From UBA4744 sp963717135 (GTDB lineage: Bacteria; Actinomycetota; Acidimicrobiia; Spongiisociales; UBA4744), in the NCBI GenBank assembly GCA_963717135.1, contig CAVQVN010000004.1, positions 62,001-126,000 of the forward strand: DNA of 64,000 nucleotides. Direction: 5' to 3'. The translations under genes were made by a program, and so were the position numbers. Below the pieces are notes generated by a model. That model worked only from the letters and a program-made list of their open reading frames with translations, did not search any database and had not been told where the DNA came from. Shown here piece by piece: positions 8,132 to 16,984 of the stretch; within the stretch, counting starts at the first letter, position 1; every line of letters begins with the position of its first letter.

Positions 8132-10485
8132 CCGGCGCCGTCGCCATCCTGTTGGCGCTGGCGCGTATGCAGCGGTTGCTTCGGGCCATCGAAGACGGCC
8201 CGCCGTGGCAACTGGCTCTCCTGGCCGGAGCCTTGCTGGGTGCCGTCATCACCTGGACGGCCGTGTCCTATCGGGTCGGATGGTTGGGAACCTTGTTTCT
8301 CAATCTGGGTGGCTTGGTGCTGGCCGCCTTCCGGTTGGGAGCCGCCGACACCTTGGTAATCGGTATCTTGCCTTCACTCGATACGTTCCCGACGATTGGC
8401 ACAGAGCTCAAATATGCCATCGAGTTGATCCGGTTCGGAGCGGCCCCCGTCTTCCCGGCGGCCGGACTTATTCTGGTTCTGACGGTGGTGTTCTGGATTC
8501 TCGGAGCTTTGCTCGCCTGGGGGTTGTTATCCAGCCATCCCACCCTGGGGCTGCTCCCACCCTTGCTGTTCTACTTGCAGATCGCCACCATCGATCGCAT
8601 ACCTCCTCGGATCGGATGGACCTCCGCTTTCCTGGCGGTTGCGGCTCTCGCCCTGTTGGCTGTTGCCCTCGATGAACGCAACTTGACCGCCGGACGGCTT
8701 CGTCGCAGGTTCACTCCAGGACACATTCCTATGAGCGCTCCGGTCTTTCCGTCTGTGTTTGTGACTATTTCGGTAGTCATCGCAGTAGTTGGATCGAGCG
8801 TGGCCGCCGGCCTGGTCCCGGTCAGCGGTTTCCTCAACTGGCGAGCGCAGACCGGTCTCGGCGGAGGGATCTTCAGCGGTGTTTCTTTCAATCTGTTTGC
8901 CAACATCACCCAGACAGATCTCGTCTCGCGAAGCGAAGAGGCCGTCTTCATCGTCGAACTCGAGGGCGAAGACATTCCTGACAATCTGTACTGGAAGCTC
9001 TTCACACTTGAACAGTTCGATGGGGAGAACTGGTTCCCCGGCCGGTTGCCGACCAGGTCGCCACGCGGAAATGAACCTTGGGAAGACCCTCAACACGCCT
9101 TTCGCGGCGAGACCGTACCGGTCACCCAGACGTTCACCATCGGCGCCCTCACCCAGAACGCCCTGCCAACGCTTCATTCAGCGACGTTCATCTCTTCGGA
9201 CCAGGCGTTGCTCAACCAGAGCTTCCGCGTCCGGGCCGACGCCTCAATTCCTTTCGATCTCAGAACCTGGGAAGGCCTCACCTATCAGGTCGTTTCGAAC
9301 GTGCCCGTCCCGGACCTCGGAGTGCTGGCCAGCCGACCGGGTCAGCGGGATCGGCTGTCCCCCATCTTCCAGGAGGCCGCCGACCGGGGCGTCTTCACCG
9401 TACAACCCAAGGCACCTACCGCGCAGGGATTGGTGCGTCCCGAAGACATCGGCGATTACCTCGATCTCCCCGGCGAGTTCGAACCGACCCTCGGCACGAA
9501 AGCCGCGGAGTTGACCCTGGACGGGACGACGGCATTCGAAAAAGCCCTCCTTCTCGAAGCCTGGTTTCGAGACCCCACAGTATTCACCTACTCCATCGAT
9601 ATCGATCCCGGTCACTCGGCCCGCGATCTGGCCGACTGGATCCTCGATGAAGACAGCCCCAACTACCGCACGGGGTACTGCGAACAGTTTGCGACGGCGA
9701 TGGCGGCGATGGCCCGATCGCTCGGAATCCCCAGCCGGGTGGTGCTCGGGTTCACACCGGGAGAGATGACGAATGACGGCCGAATCGTCGTCCGGGGAAA
9801 GAACGCTCACGCCTGGGTGGAACTGTGGATGAACGGGCAAGGCTGGATTCGTTTTGATCCCACGCCTCGTGGGGACGGGGTGAATCCCTCGACCAACGTG
9901 AATGCGGCCGGGGTGGGATTCGATGCCCGTAACTTCATTCCCGATCCAGAGGTCATCGACCCGACCACGCCGGGCGACCCGGGGGGTCCCGTCAATCCCA
10001 ATGACCCCGACTTCGGGGAGGACGACCTCGTCCCGATCGGACCACTGGGAAACCCCGAGTTCTCCAACCAATTCCGCCTCACGACCTTCCAGGTCGTCCT
10101 GTTGGGCATTGCCGCCATCCTGGGATCCATCCCGCTCGCCAAGTTGATACGGAGGCGACGGAGACTGAAGCGCCTCAAAGAGGGTGACATCACCGGCGTG
10201 TGGGATGAGATCGTGGACCGGCTCACCGACTTCGGCCGCCCGCCTACTCCGGATCAAACCCCCACCGAGGTGGCCTCATCGGTTCATCGATCTATGACTC
10301 CGCTGGCCAAGAACGTGACCGAGACGATCTATGGTCCCGACCGTCCCCTGGCAGCAATCAAGGTCGAACAAGCGGCCGATTCATTCGAGCAGGTCGAAAG
10401 CTATCTGCGCGAGATCTACCGACCATTCGATCGAGTCATGGCCCGGATGCGGTTGCGCTCATTCAGCTGGAGGGGCCGCCCTTAG
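8107..10485 (+). CDS. Transglutaminase-like membrane protein (TgpA family)
   Basis: A 792-aa protein with about five or six N-terminal membrane helices in the first 190 residues plus one near 210-230, then a large extracytoplasmic region, a transglutaminase core and a C-terminal membrane helix (about 660-680) with a cytoplasmic tail. The papain-like triad is complete: Cys525 (RTGYCEQFATAMA), His568 (KNAHAWVELW) and Asp584 (WIRFDPTP). Order and overlap with moxR and DUF58 match the standard actinobacterial operon. The natural substrate of TgpA proteins is not established; cell-envelope protein modification is likely. Confidence 0.92.
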   Translation: MAYRFSWLAGAVAILLALARMQRLLRAIEDGPPWQLALLAGALLGAVITWTAVSYRVGWLGTLFLNLGGLVLAAFRLGAADTLVIGILPSLDTFPTIGTELKYAIELIRFGAAPVFPAAGLILVLTVVFWILGALLAWGLLSSHPTLGLLPPLLFYLQIATIDRIPPRIGWTSAFLAVAALALLAVALDERNLTAGRLRRRFTPGHIPMSAPVFPSVFVTISVVIAVVGSSVAAGLVPVSGFLNWRAQTGLGGGIFSGVSFNLFANITQTDLVSRSEEAVFIVELEGEDIPDNLYWKLFTLEQFDGENWFPGRLPTRSPRGNEPWEDPQHAFRGETVPVTQTFTIGALTQNALPTLHSATFISSDQALLNQSFRVRADASIPFDLRTWEGLTYQVVSNVPVPDLGVLASRPGQRDRLSPIFQEAADRGVFTVQPKAPTAQGLVRPEDIGDYLDLPGEFEPTLGTKAAELTLDGTTAFEKALLLEAWFRDPTVFTYSIDIDPGHSARDLADWILDEDSPNYRTGYCEQFATAMAAMARSLGIPSRVVLGFTPGEMTNDGRIVVRGKNAHAWVELWMNGQGWIRFDPTPRGDGVNPSTNVNAAGVGFDARNFIPDPEVIDPTTPGDPGGPVNPNDPDFGEDDLVPIGPLGNPEFSNQFRLTTFQVVLLGIAAILGSIPLAKLIRRRRRLKRLKEGDITGVWDEIVDRLTDFGRPPTPDQTPTEVASSVHRSMTPLAKNVTETIYGPDRPLAAIKVEQAADSFEQVESYLREIYRPFDRVMARMRLRSFSWRGRP

Positions 10486-10500
10486 CGGAGTCCGTTCGGA

Positions 10501-11004
10501 TCAGCCGCCGGCCGCTTCGGCTGCTTCATTGACGACGTCATCCTCGACCCTCCGGAGAACCTCGAGGAATGAATCGCGGTCGAGCTCAAAGCGCGAGACG
10601 TCCTCCTCAACAGCCCTGGTGATGCTGTCGATGGCAACAAAGAAAGCCAGCTGGCCTTCTCGCAGAGCATCAAGCAACTCCTCATCGCCGGAGGCGATCC
10701 GGAAAATGGTGCTGCCATCGGTCACCAGTTTCACCTCGGAGAGATGCGAGTCCATGTCAGCGTTCCGCCGCAGGTAATCCCACGCTCGTCGTACTCGCTG
10801 CACAGACATTCCGTTGTCCAGCAAGCTACGAACCACCCGTAACGCGACTAGATCCCGGAAAGAATACAAACGCCTCACGCCGGGCCGGCCACCCGTTCCC
10901 TGAATGGTGGGCCGGACTAGATCGACCCGATCCCAATAACGGAGCTGATGTTGTGTACAGCCAGTCAGTTGTGACGCCTGTTGCGCGGTGAACCCGTCGT
11001 CCAA
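10501..11004 (-). CDS. MerR-family transcriptional regulator
   Basis: A 167-aa MerR-type protein. The winged helix-turn-helix is clear: FTAQQASQLTGCTQHQLRYWDR (split across helix and turn), then RRLYSFRDLVALRVVRSLLDNGMSV. The C-terminal part (about 80-160) is not a known small-molecule domain and has no Cys cluster for metals, so the signal is unknown. It is convergent with the transglutaminase gene, 15 nt apart, and stands alone. Confidence 0.85.
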   Translation of the reverse strand: MDDGFTAQQASQLTGCTQHQLRYWDRVDLVRPTIQGTGGRPGVRRLYSFRDLVALRVVRSLLDNGMSVQRVRRAWDYLRRNADMDSHLSEVKLVTDGSTIFRIASGDEELLDALREGQLAFFVAIDSITRAVEEDVSRFELDRDSFLEVLRRVEDDVVNEAAEAAGG

Positions 11005-11155
11005 TCCTCACTCCCCACAGTGTCCTCGGGCGGCCTCTGGGAGTCCTCGTCAGCCGCTGTTTCGCCGTCTTTGGTGGTCTTCAGTCACCCGCCAACGGCT
11101 CCCCCGAGCCAAGTTGCAGAACGACTGAGGGCGCCACTCTAGCTCGCAGAAATGC

Positions 11156-11509
11156 TCAGCGGCGAAAAGGCCCCTTACCCCGGATTCTGTTCAACCAACC
11201 TCCCACCGACCCGGCTGCCGACAGCCCGATGGGCGCCTTGCCGGCTCGCCTCCTCAGCACTTGAACGAGGGCCGTGCCGGAGACCACCATGATCACAAAT
11301 CCGGCCAACGCCGGCCACGGGCTCCTGGTGAACGTGACCAGAAGGAGCCCCACTCCCACTACGAGTCCGGCAATCGCCAGGTAGAGAGTGGTCCGGGAAT
11401 CGGCGGCCTTTTCGATGCTGCGCACGGCGTGAGCCAGACCAGGGTCCTCTTCGTAGAACCTGTCCTCAATCTCCTTGAGAATGCGCTGTTCTCGTTCGTC
11501 CAATGGCAT
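11156..11509 (-). CDS. DUF3040 membrane protein
   Basis: A 117-aa protein starting with the DUF3040 signature MPLDEREQRILKEIEDRF, followed by two adjacent membrane segments (about residues 42-60 and 64-86) and a basic tail. In other actinobacteria such proteins sit beside the mra/dcw cell-division genes or DinB; here dinB is directly upstream on the same strand. No enzymatic role is known. Confidence 0.85.
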   Translation of the reverse strand: MPLDEREQRILKEIEDRFYEEDPGLAHAVRSIEKAADSRTTLYLAIAGLVVGVGLLLVTFTRSPWPALAGFVIMVVSGTALVQVLRRRAGKAPIGLSAAGSVGGWLNRIRGKGPFRR

Positions 11510-11596
11510 CGGGTTCTCCAGCTTGGTCGCACGTTCGCGACCGTAACGACATTATACGATCTGACGTGTTTGTAAAAGGGGGCAAGTCCGTATCGG

Positions 11597-12784
11597 TCAA
11601 TCTTCCCCATCGAAGTTCTCTACGAGCCGGGCAGGCCTGATAGAACCTGTTCCGTAGCGGGAACGAACCTGATCAACGGCTTCGGCAAGATCGTCCCACT
11701 TGGCCGGACGATCGACGGCTAGTTGACGCGGGGCGGAAGCGGGAGACAGAGAGGCCATTCCCACACCTACCAGCCGGATCGGTCTCCCTGCGAGAGCTAC
11801 GTTCCCGAGCAAATCTCGAGCCGATCGGTACAGATCCCGGGCCACGTCCGTTGAACTCTCCAACTTTTCCGACCGCGTGATGGTCGTGAAGTCCGCAAAG
11901 CGGATTTTGATAGTGATGGTACGCCCGGCTACCCCGGCGGCACGCAGTCTGGCGGCCAATCGGTCGGCGTGTCGAAGAAGTTCACCTTCGACGGCTTCCT
12001 TACCTTCGAGATCACGCTCGTAGGTCTCCTCGACACTGATCGACTTGGCGACCGACTCCGGTACAACCGGGCGCGGGTCGCGCCCCCAGGCAAGTTCATG
12101 AAGGTGACTCCCGGCCGCTTGACCGAGGTGCTTGATCAAGGTGGCCGCCGGAACGTCGGCCAAATCACCCACCTTGGCCACGCCGAGTCGTTCCAGGGCC
12201 GCGTGGGTTGCTTCCCCAACCCCCCACAGCGAGCGGACGGGTAATGCATGGAGAAACACCAGGTTCTGGTCGGCCGGCACATGCCGCAGGCCATCCGGTT
12301 TGGCAGCCTCCGAGGCGAGCTTGGCGAGGAACTTGTTGGTCGCAATGCCCACCGACGCCGGAAGATTCAACTCCGTCCGGAGGCGCGCTCTGATCTCGCG
12401 AGCGACGGCGACCGCATCCGGGTAGTGGTGCCGGAGACCCGACACGTCAAGAAACGCCTCGTCCAAAGAGAGACCTTCCACGCGCGGCGTAAACGAGCGA
12501 AAGATCGCGAAGACCTCTTCGGAGGCCACTCGGTACTTGCGATGGTCCGGTGGCAGGACCACTGCCGTCGGACAGAGCCGCCGGGCGTGAACCATGGGCA
12601 TCGCCGAATTGACACCGAAGGTGCGGGCTTCGTAGGAAGCCGCCGCGACCACGCCCCGATTGCCGGTCCCGCCCACCACGACCGGGCGCCCCCGCAGATC
12701 CGGTCTATCTCGACGTTCGACCTCGACAAAGAAAGCGTCCATATCGACGTGCAGGATGCATTCGGCGAATCTCGAGATCTCCAT
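11597..12784 (-). CDS. dinB: DNA polymerase IV (Y-family translesion polymerase)
   Basis: A 395-aa DinB, which copies past damaged template bases with low fidelity. Catalytic carboxylates are present: HVDMDAFFVEVE (about residues 12-23) and the SLDEAFLDVS motif. The palm and fingers, the helix-hairpin-helix region (SLWGVGEATHAALERLGV) and the little finger are all recognisable. I see no sliding-clamp motif at the extreme C terminus beyond a short acidic tail (NFDGED). Single gene, upstream of DUF3040; no LexA box identified by eye. Confidence 0.95.
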   Translation of the reverse strand: MEISRFAECILHVDMDAFFVEVERRDRPDLRGRPVVVGGTGNRGVVAAASYEARTFGVNSAMPMVHARRLCPTAVVLPPDHRKYRVASEEVFAIFRSFTPRVEGLSLDEAFLDVSGLRHHYPDAVAVAREIRARLRTELNLPASVGIATNKFLAKLASEAAKPDGLRHVPADQNLVFLHALPVRSLWGVGEATHAALERLGVAKVGDLADVPAATLIKHLGQAAGSHLHELAWGRDPRPVVPESVAKSISVEETYERDLEGKEAVEGELLRHADRLAARLRAAGVAGRTITIKIRFADFTTITRSEKLESSTDVARDLYRSARDLLGNVALAGRPIRLVGVGMASLSPASAPRQLAVDRPAKWDDLAEAVDQVRSRYGTGSIRPARLVENFDGED

Positions 12785-12859
12785 GTTCCCAAGGTAGCCG
12801 AGCCGGGAGCGAGTGCCTCAACGCAAACCAACCGGAACAGGTTCCTACACTCGTCCTCT

Positions 12860-13504
12860 ATGGCAAGCAAGGTGCACCTGGTCCGTCACGGCGAAGTAGA
12901 GAACCCTCATCACATCGTGTACGCCGATCTCCAACAATTTGGGTTGAGCGCGAGAGGGCTTTCCCAGGCCCGGGCGACCGCAAACTACCTGGCTCACCGC
13001 CCGATTCGGGCGGTTTGCTCGTCCCCCCTCACGCGAGCTTCGCAGACCGCCTGGGCCATCGCGGCACCTCATCGTTTGGATGTCGAGATCGTAGACCAGC
13101 TCACCGAATTCGGGTTGTCTTCGCGATGGCGCGGAGTCCGCTGGGAGGAACTCGAGGACCGCTTCCCGGGTGAAGTCGATGCCTACCTAGATCATCCGTG
13201 GGATTTGCCATTCTCTCCCGAGTCCCTCGACGAAATGAGCGGCCGAATGGACGACACGATCCGGCGGCTGATGGAAGATCATCCTCTCGGTGAGTTGGTA
13301 GTGGTGTCGCACCAGGATCCTGTCCAGGCTGCCCGGCTGTCTCTCACCGCAGCTGGGTTTTCTTCGTTCTCGAGCGATAAGCCCGATCATGCCGAAGTAA
13401 TAACTCTGGAGCCCGGCAGTCCCTGGCGAGAAGCGGCCAGATGGGCACCACCGATCCGGAGCGGCCCCTTCCCGCCGCCGCCCGTGGCCGCGACCGGTTC
13501 CTAG
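12860..13504 (+). CDS. Histidine phosphatase (phosphoglycerate mutase-like)
   Basis: A 214-aa member of the histidine phosphatase superfamily. The RHG motif is in VHLVRHGEVE near the N terminus; the second Arg is in SSPLTRASQTA, the catalytic acid probably the Glu of TEFGLSSRW, and the second His in VVSHQDPVQA. The ATG at 12860 is chosen because upstream extension only covers dinB in antisense. Substrate unknown: these proteins include phosphoglycerate mutases, cobalamin phosphatases and SixA-type enzymes. Its stop overlaps the convergent NUDIX stop by 4 nt. Confidence 0.85.
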   Translation: MASKVHLVRHGEVENPHHIVYADLQQFGLSARGLSQARATANYLAHRPIRAVCSSPLTRASQTAWAIAAPHRLDVEIVDQLTEFGLSSRWRGVRWEELEDRFPGEVDAYLDHPWDLPFSPESLDEMSGRMDDTIRRLMEDHPLGELVVVSHQDPVQAARLSLTAAGFSSFSSDKPDHAEVITLEPGSPWREAARWAPPIRSGPFPPPPVAATGS

Positions 13505-14037
13505 CCCGGGTGTCGATCGGCCGAACGAACGTCACGCAGAAGAGCGAAGAGGGCCTCGTCGGTGTCGAAGGCCAACGGTGGGAGTCCATCCAGGGCGAAG
13601 TACCCGACTTCCTCCGCATCGTCGCCGGGTTCCAATCGTCCACCCATGACTGTTCCGCGAAACCAGATACCCACGGTGAGTTTGGCGGGATCGTGGAAGT
13701 TGGATGCGACAAAGACCGGCTCACCAATCGCGATCTCGAGGCCGGTTTCTTCCAGCAACTCGCGGGCGGCCGCTTCTCGAACGTCTTCGCCGTAGTCGAC
13801 GTATCCCGCTGGTATCGCCCACAACCCTGACCGGGTAGCCCCGGGACCGCGTCGGATCATGAGAATCCGACCATCGTCGTCCTCGACCAAGGCTGCAACC
13901 CCGACGCCCGGATTCCGGAAATGGATGTAGCCGCACGAAGGACAGACCGTTCGGTCCCGGCCACCGACCGGTTGTCGTTGCAGCTCGGTGGCGCACATCG
14001 GGCAGAAGACGAATTCGCCCGGCCAGTGTTCGTGCAT
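13501..14037 (-). CDS. NUDIX hydrolase with zinc ribbon (NudC-like)
   Basis: About 178 aa. An N-terminal zinc ribbon (CPMC...CPSC, about residues 13-36) precedes a full Nudix box, G-x5-E-x7-RELLEETG (GYVDYGEDV to ELLEETGL). The arrangement matches NADH pyrophosphatase/NudC-type enzymes, which hydrolyse dinucleotide pyrophosphates, but it lacks the large N-terminal domain of true NudC. The ATG at 14037 (MHEHWPGEF) is preferred; ATGs at 14067 or 14109 are also open. It is divergent from the membrane-protein gene. Confidence 0.85.
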   Translation of the reverse strand: MHEHWPGEFVFCPMCATELQRQPVGGRDRTVCPSCGYIHFRNPGVGVAALVEDDDGRILMIRRGPGATRSGLWAIPAGYVDYGEDVREAAARELLEETGLEIAIGEPVFVASNFHDPAKLTVGIWFRGTVMGGRLEPGDDAEEVGYFALDGLPPLAFDTDEALFALLRDVRSADRHPG

Positions 14038-14094
14038 GTCCGCCAGCGTACCCGTTTCGCCCGCCATGCCCGGTGCCGCACGGGCCGCGGCATA

Positions 14095-14871
14095 ATGCCT
14101 GTCATGCAACGCTCCCCCGTCGTGATTGCCGCCACCGTCGAGCTGGCCTCCTTGGCCTGGGCGCTGGTCCTCGCATTCGGATCCGGACCCTTCGCCGGTT
14201 CCTCAGCGGCGCTGCTGGCCGGTGACCTTCTTGTGGTGGGAACGGTGGTCGCGGTGGGAATCGTGCTCTCCCGGGGAAGGTGGACCCGTCGCGCTGCCCT
14301 CGTATTGCTCGGAGGTCAGGCGGCCATCGGAGTTGTCTTCGAGGTAGACGGCTGGTGGATCGCCGCCGTCATACTGAGTGCTCTGGCAATCGGATTGGTG
14401 TCCGGACCGTGGCTGACGGGTTGGCTCCGGCGACTGCCGCGAGCCGACGGACCACCTCCTCGGGCGGTGAGCCTCGGCCTTGGATTGATCGCCCTACCCG
14501 CCCTCGTGGCCGTGACCGCTCCGGAGGGAGTCTCCGCAGGAGGTTGGGTTCTGAGTGCGTTCAGCCTGACAGCCGCTTGGACGTATTCGCAAGCCTGGTT
14601 GCCCGCTCTGTGGGCGGTACGAGTCGGCTTGCCGGTATTGGGAATGGTCGCGGGTGCCGGGCTCCCATGGATTGGCATACTGGTCCTGGGATTGGGTGTA
14701 GTCATGCTTTCCGCTCTGGCCTGGTCGCCCGACGTTCTCCGGGCCGCGATGACCCCAACCCCCGCTCCGGTCGATCTCATCCCGATTCCCCCCGAACTGG
14801 CCCCACCAGAGATACTGGAAGCCGCCGGCCTCGACAATCGCGGGCGGCCAAGAAGACAGGGCAAGAAATGA
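14095..14871 (+). CDS. Multi-pass membrane protein, unknown function
   Basis: A roughly 258-aa protein with about seven hydrophobic segments between residues 8 and 215 and a short Pro-rich cytoplasmic C terminus. The start is ATG 14095 or 14104; neither has a strong ribosome site. The longer open frame upstream is antisense to the NUDIX gene and is ignored. The downstream 94-aa membrane protein overlaps it by ATGA, so the two are coupled. No family recognised. Confidence 0.7.
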   Translation: MPVMQRSPVVIAATVELASLAWALVLAFGSGPFAGSSAALLAGDLLVVGTVVAVGIVLSRGRWTRRAALVLLGGQAAIGVVFEVDGWWIAAVILSALAIGLVSGPWLTGWLRRLPRADGPPPRAVSLGLGLIALPALVAVTAPEGVSAGGWVLSAFSLTAAWTYSQAWLPALWAVRVGLPVLGMVAGAGLPWIGILVLGLGVVMLSALAWSPDVLRAAMTPTPAPVDLIPIPPELAPPEILEAAGLDNRGRPRRQGKK

Positions 14872-15152
14872 AACGCCGGTTACCCAATCCGTGGGTTCTG
14901 ATCCCGGTGCTGCTGGGAACAGTCATCGGAGGTGTCATCGGTTGGAGCGTCACAACCGTGAGCTGCCGTCCCGAAGGTTGCGTGACTTCGGCCGTTCTGG
15001 TGGGCATCGGATCGGCTTTGGTTACCGCGGTCGGAGTCCTGGTGGTGGCAGTCCTGGCGTTGCGATCGCTCAACGAATGGCAACAAGCCGTGCGCCGTGG
15101 TGAAGAACCGCCCGGGCCGGGTTGCGAAGTCCCGCAACCAGATCCGGAATAG
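14868..15152 (+). CDS. Small two-helix membrane protein
   Basis: A 94-aa protein with two membrane segments (about residues 11-27 and 39-64) separated by a short loop with two Cys (VSCRPEGCV), plausibly a disulphide outside the membrane. A hydrophilic tail is Pro- and Glu-rich. The start overlaps the previous stop (ATGA). Function unknown; it is probably a partner of the upstream membrane protein. Confidence 0.7.
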   Translation: MKRRLPNPWVLIPVLLGTVIGGVIGWSVTTVSCRPEGCVTSAVLVGIGSALVTAVGVLVVAVLALRSLNEWQQAVRRGEEPPGPGCEVPQPDPE

Positions 15153-15157
15153 CCGGC

Positions 15158-15185
15158 GTTTCTCGTATCTCGTTTCTTCGTTCTG
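15158..15185. repeat. Degenerate heptamer array (GTTTCTC, GTATCTC, GTTTCTT, CGTTCTG)
   Basis: Four 7-bp units with one or a few differences each, starting 6 nt after the stop of the 94-aa membrane protein. Same class as the other heptamer arrays in this window. The remaining 85 bp before the DUF222 gene show nothing else recognisable. Confidence 0.6.
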
Positions 15186-15270
15186 TCGGGCGCGTCGAAA
15201 CTCCCGCTGAGGGTGGGGTGGTTCAGGTTTCGGGTGGATGATGTGGAGGCTGAAGCTGCTGGCATGCAGC

Positions 15271-16377
15271 TCAGGGTGGTGGGCGGGTTTGGGGTTTGAG
15301 GAAGCGTCGTCGTTGGGGTGGGGAGTGGGGGTCTATTTGGTAGCCGTGGCGGTGGATGACCACATGATGGTGGTACCAGCAGAGGGTGGTGAGGTTTGAG
15401 GGGTGGTGGGTTCCGCCTTGGGATCGGGGGGTGATGTGGTGGGGTTGGAGCCGGTAGCGGGATCGGCACCCGGCGATGGTGCACATACCGCCGTCGCGGT
15501 GGAGGATGAATCTTCTCAGTTTGGGGGGGATGGTGCGGGTGGTGGGTCCGACCGTGAGGGGGCTGCCATTAGGGGAGGTCATAAGGATTTCGACTTGGCC
15601 GTCGCAGAGGATCTGTTCCAAGGTGAGCGGCCCTACTCGGGGTCCGGTAGCGAGGGTGGCTCCGGTTTCCCCGTTAGAGGTAGCGGCTTGGTGGGCGTCG
15701 AGGAAGATCGACACCAACGGGGCTGCCGTGGGGGTGGCGGTGGGGGTTTGGTCGAGGGAGTCTTGGGCGATGGAGACCAAAGCGTCGGCTTGGCGTTGGG
15801 TTCGGGCACACCGCCGGCCGTTGGGGAGGGGCGGGTATTGGTCGGCTCGGGTGGTGAGGGCTTGTTCGATGAGTTGGCCGTCGATCCCGGGGAACTGTCC
15901 CCATAGTTTGTAGGAGGTTTGATCCAAGGTGGGTTGGATGGAGAGGAACCGACCCGAGAACAGGTCTTGTTCGCCTGAGCGGCTGATCGGTTGGTGGCGG
16001 GCCACCATCCGTCGTATCCCGACCAGATCCCAACCCCGGGACTGGGCAACCAGCTCAGAAGAAGCCCCCGAGGACACCAGGCGGGACTCTTCGACTATCC
16101 GATCGAAGGTGACCCGCCCCGCCGCCAGCTCTTCCGCCAGGGAGGGCTGGTCGATGAGACGGCGGGCGGTTTGGGTGAGTTTCTGGGCGGTTTCGGGGGT
16201 CACATCCAGGCGGGCCGCCACCCACTCGCACAAAGTCCTCGATCCGTCCATCAATGCGACTTGCGCGATGTCCAACGCTTGGAGGGCGACCATCTGGCGG
16301 GCCCGCAACCGAGCGATATGAGCTTCGTCGTCAACTAAAAGCTGTTCGAGCTGATCGATAGTCGCTTCCGTTTCCAT
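15271..16377 (-). CDS. DUF222 / HNH endonuclease-domain protein
   Basis: A 368-aa protein of the large actinobacterial DUF222-HNH family, often found in many copies per genome. Residues 1-240 or so form the helical DUF222 region (METEATIDQLEQLL to the DPTLDQTSY-like segment). The C-terminal HNH domain has CTIAGCRSR, LQPHHITPRSQGG, SNL and LCWYHHHVVIH, so the metal and catalytic residues are intact. The ATG at 16377 is used; the frame stays open for another 580 bp only because it runs through the repeat block. Function unproven, often linked to selfish or recombination elements. Confidence 0.88.
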   Translation of the reverse strand: METEATIDQLEQLLVDDEAHIARLRARQMVALQALDIAQVALMDGSRTLCEWVAARLDVTPETAQKLTQTARRLIDQPSLAEELAAGRVTFDRIVEESRLVSSGASSELVAQSRGWDLVGIRRMVARHQPISRSGEQDLFSGRFLSIQPTLDQTSYKLWGQFPGIDGQLIEQALTTRADQYPPLPNGRRCARTQRQADALVSIAQDSLDQTPTATPTAAPLVSIFLDAHQAATSNGETGATLATGPRVGPLTLEQILCDGQVEILMTSPNGSPLTVGPTTRTIPPKLRRFILHRDGGMCTIAGCRSRYRLQPHHITPRSQGGTHHPSNLTTLCWYHHHVVIHRHGYQIDPHSPPQRRRFLKPQTRPPP

Positions 16378-16984
16378 AACCCGAACATACCGTCCGGGTG
16401 TGACACAAAACAGCGAACTAACACCAGCAACCCCCAACAAACAGCAGCTATCCGCTATCCGCGGTCCGAGAAGAGCCACCCTCTCCGCTCCGCCGCCAGA
16501 GGCAAGCATCAAGCAGCAAGCAGCAAGCAACCAGCCAGCAAGGTGGTCGGTTACCTCGAGATGAAAGGGTGGAGGCTTGGCGGATCGTTCTTGCACCCTC
16601 TCCGCACCGCCACCTGCGGCGGCGGCGCGCCTCTCCCGCCGGCGGGAGAGGCTCACGACCGTCCGGACACGAAGGTGGATCGTTCCCTCGATGTGAAAGA
16701 ACACCACCCGGCCAGACGGCGAAAACTTCCAGAGCAGAGAAGACCACCAAGCAGCTATCCGCTGTCCGAGAAGAGCCACCCGCTTCGCACCGCCGCCTGA
16801 CCCCCTACCCTCGCCTACCGGCGACGGTACTTTCCCCCTGGCAGGGGGACTATCAGCGGCGAAGCCTCTCCCGCCAGCGGGAGAGGCCAAAACCACCGGC
16901 GGCGGGCGCTCGTTCCCTCGATGCAAAAGAACACCCACCAAATACCAAGCACCAAGCACCGAGCCAGATTGCTGGTCCCTGGTT
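16378..16984. repeat. Gene-free, repeat-rich block of 607 bp
   Basis: No credible gene. It is built from repeated modules. GCTATCC-type heptamers followed by a GAGAAGAGCCACCC word occur at about 16447-16482 and again at 16754-16789. AAGCAGC-type heptamers lie at 16504-16531 and CACCAAG-type at 16943-16963. The palindrome CTCTCCCGCC/GGCGGGAGAG occurs twice (about 16640-16660 and 16865-16885), each followed within 40-50 bp by CGTTCCCTCGATG and AAAGAACACC. One copy of the dispersed palindromic element is at about 16798-16852. The pattern suggests internal duplication of repeat modules. Confidence 0.85.
16798..16852 (-). repeat. Dispersed ~55-bp palindromic element, copy C
   Basis: Read on the minus strand it has a CCCCCT/AGGGGG stem-loop, then AAAGTACC, a variable spacer, GGCGAGGG, TAGGGGGTCA and GGCGG. 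This is the same order of blocks as the copies near 26480, 51205 and 53055. Confidence 0.65.

Noticed and set aside
12248..13504. A 418-codon frame starting antisense to dinB
   Set aside because: The N-terminal 200 codons are antisense to dinB; the phosphatase starts at 12860 with its RHG motif.
15271..16959. DUF222 protein with a 194-residue N-terminal extension
   Set aside because: The extension is translation of the repeat block; the family N terminus begins at 16377.
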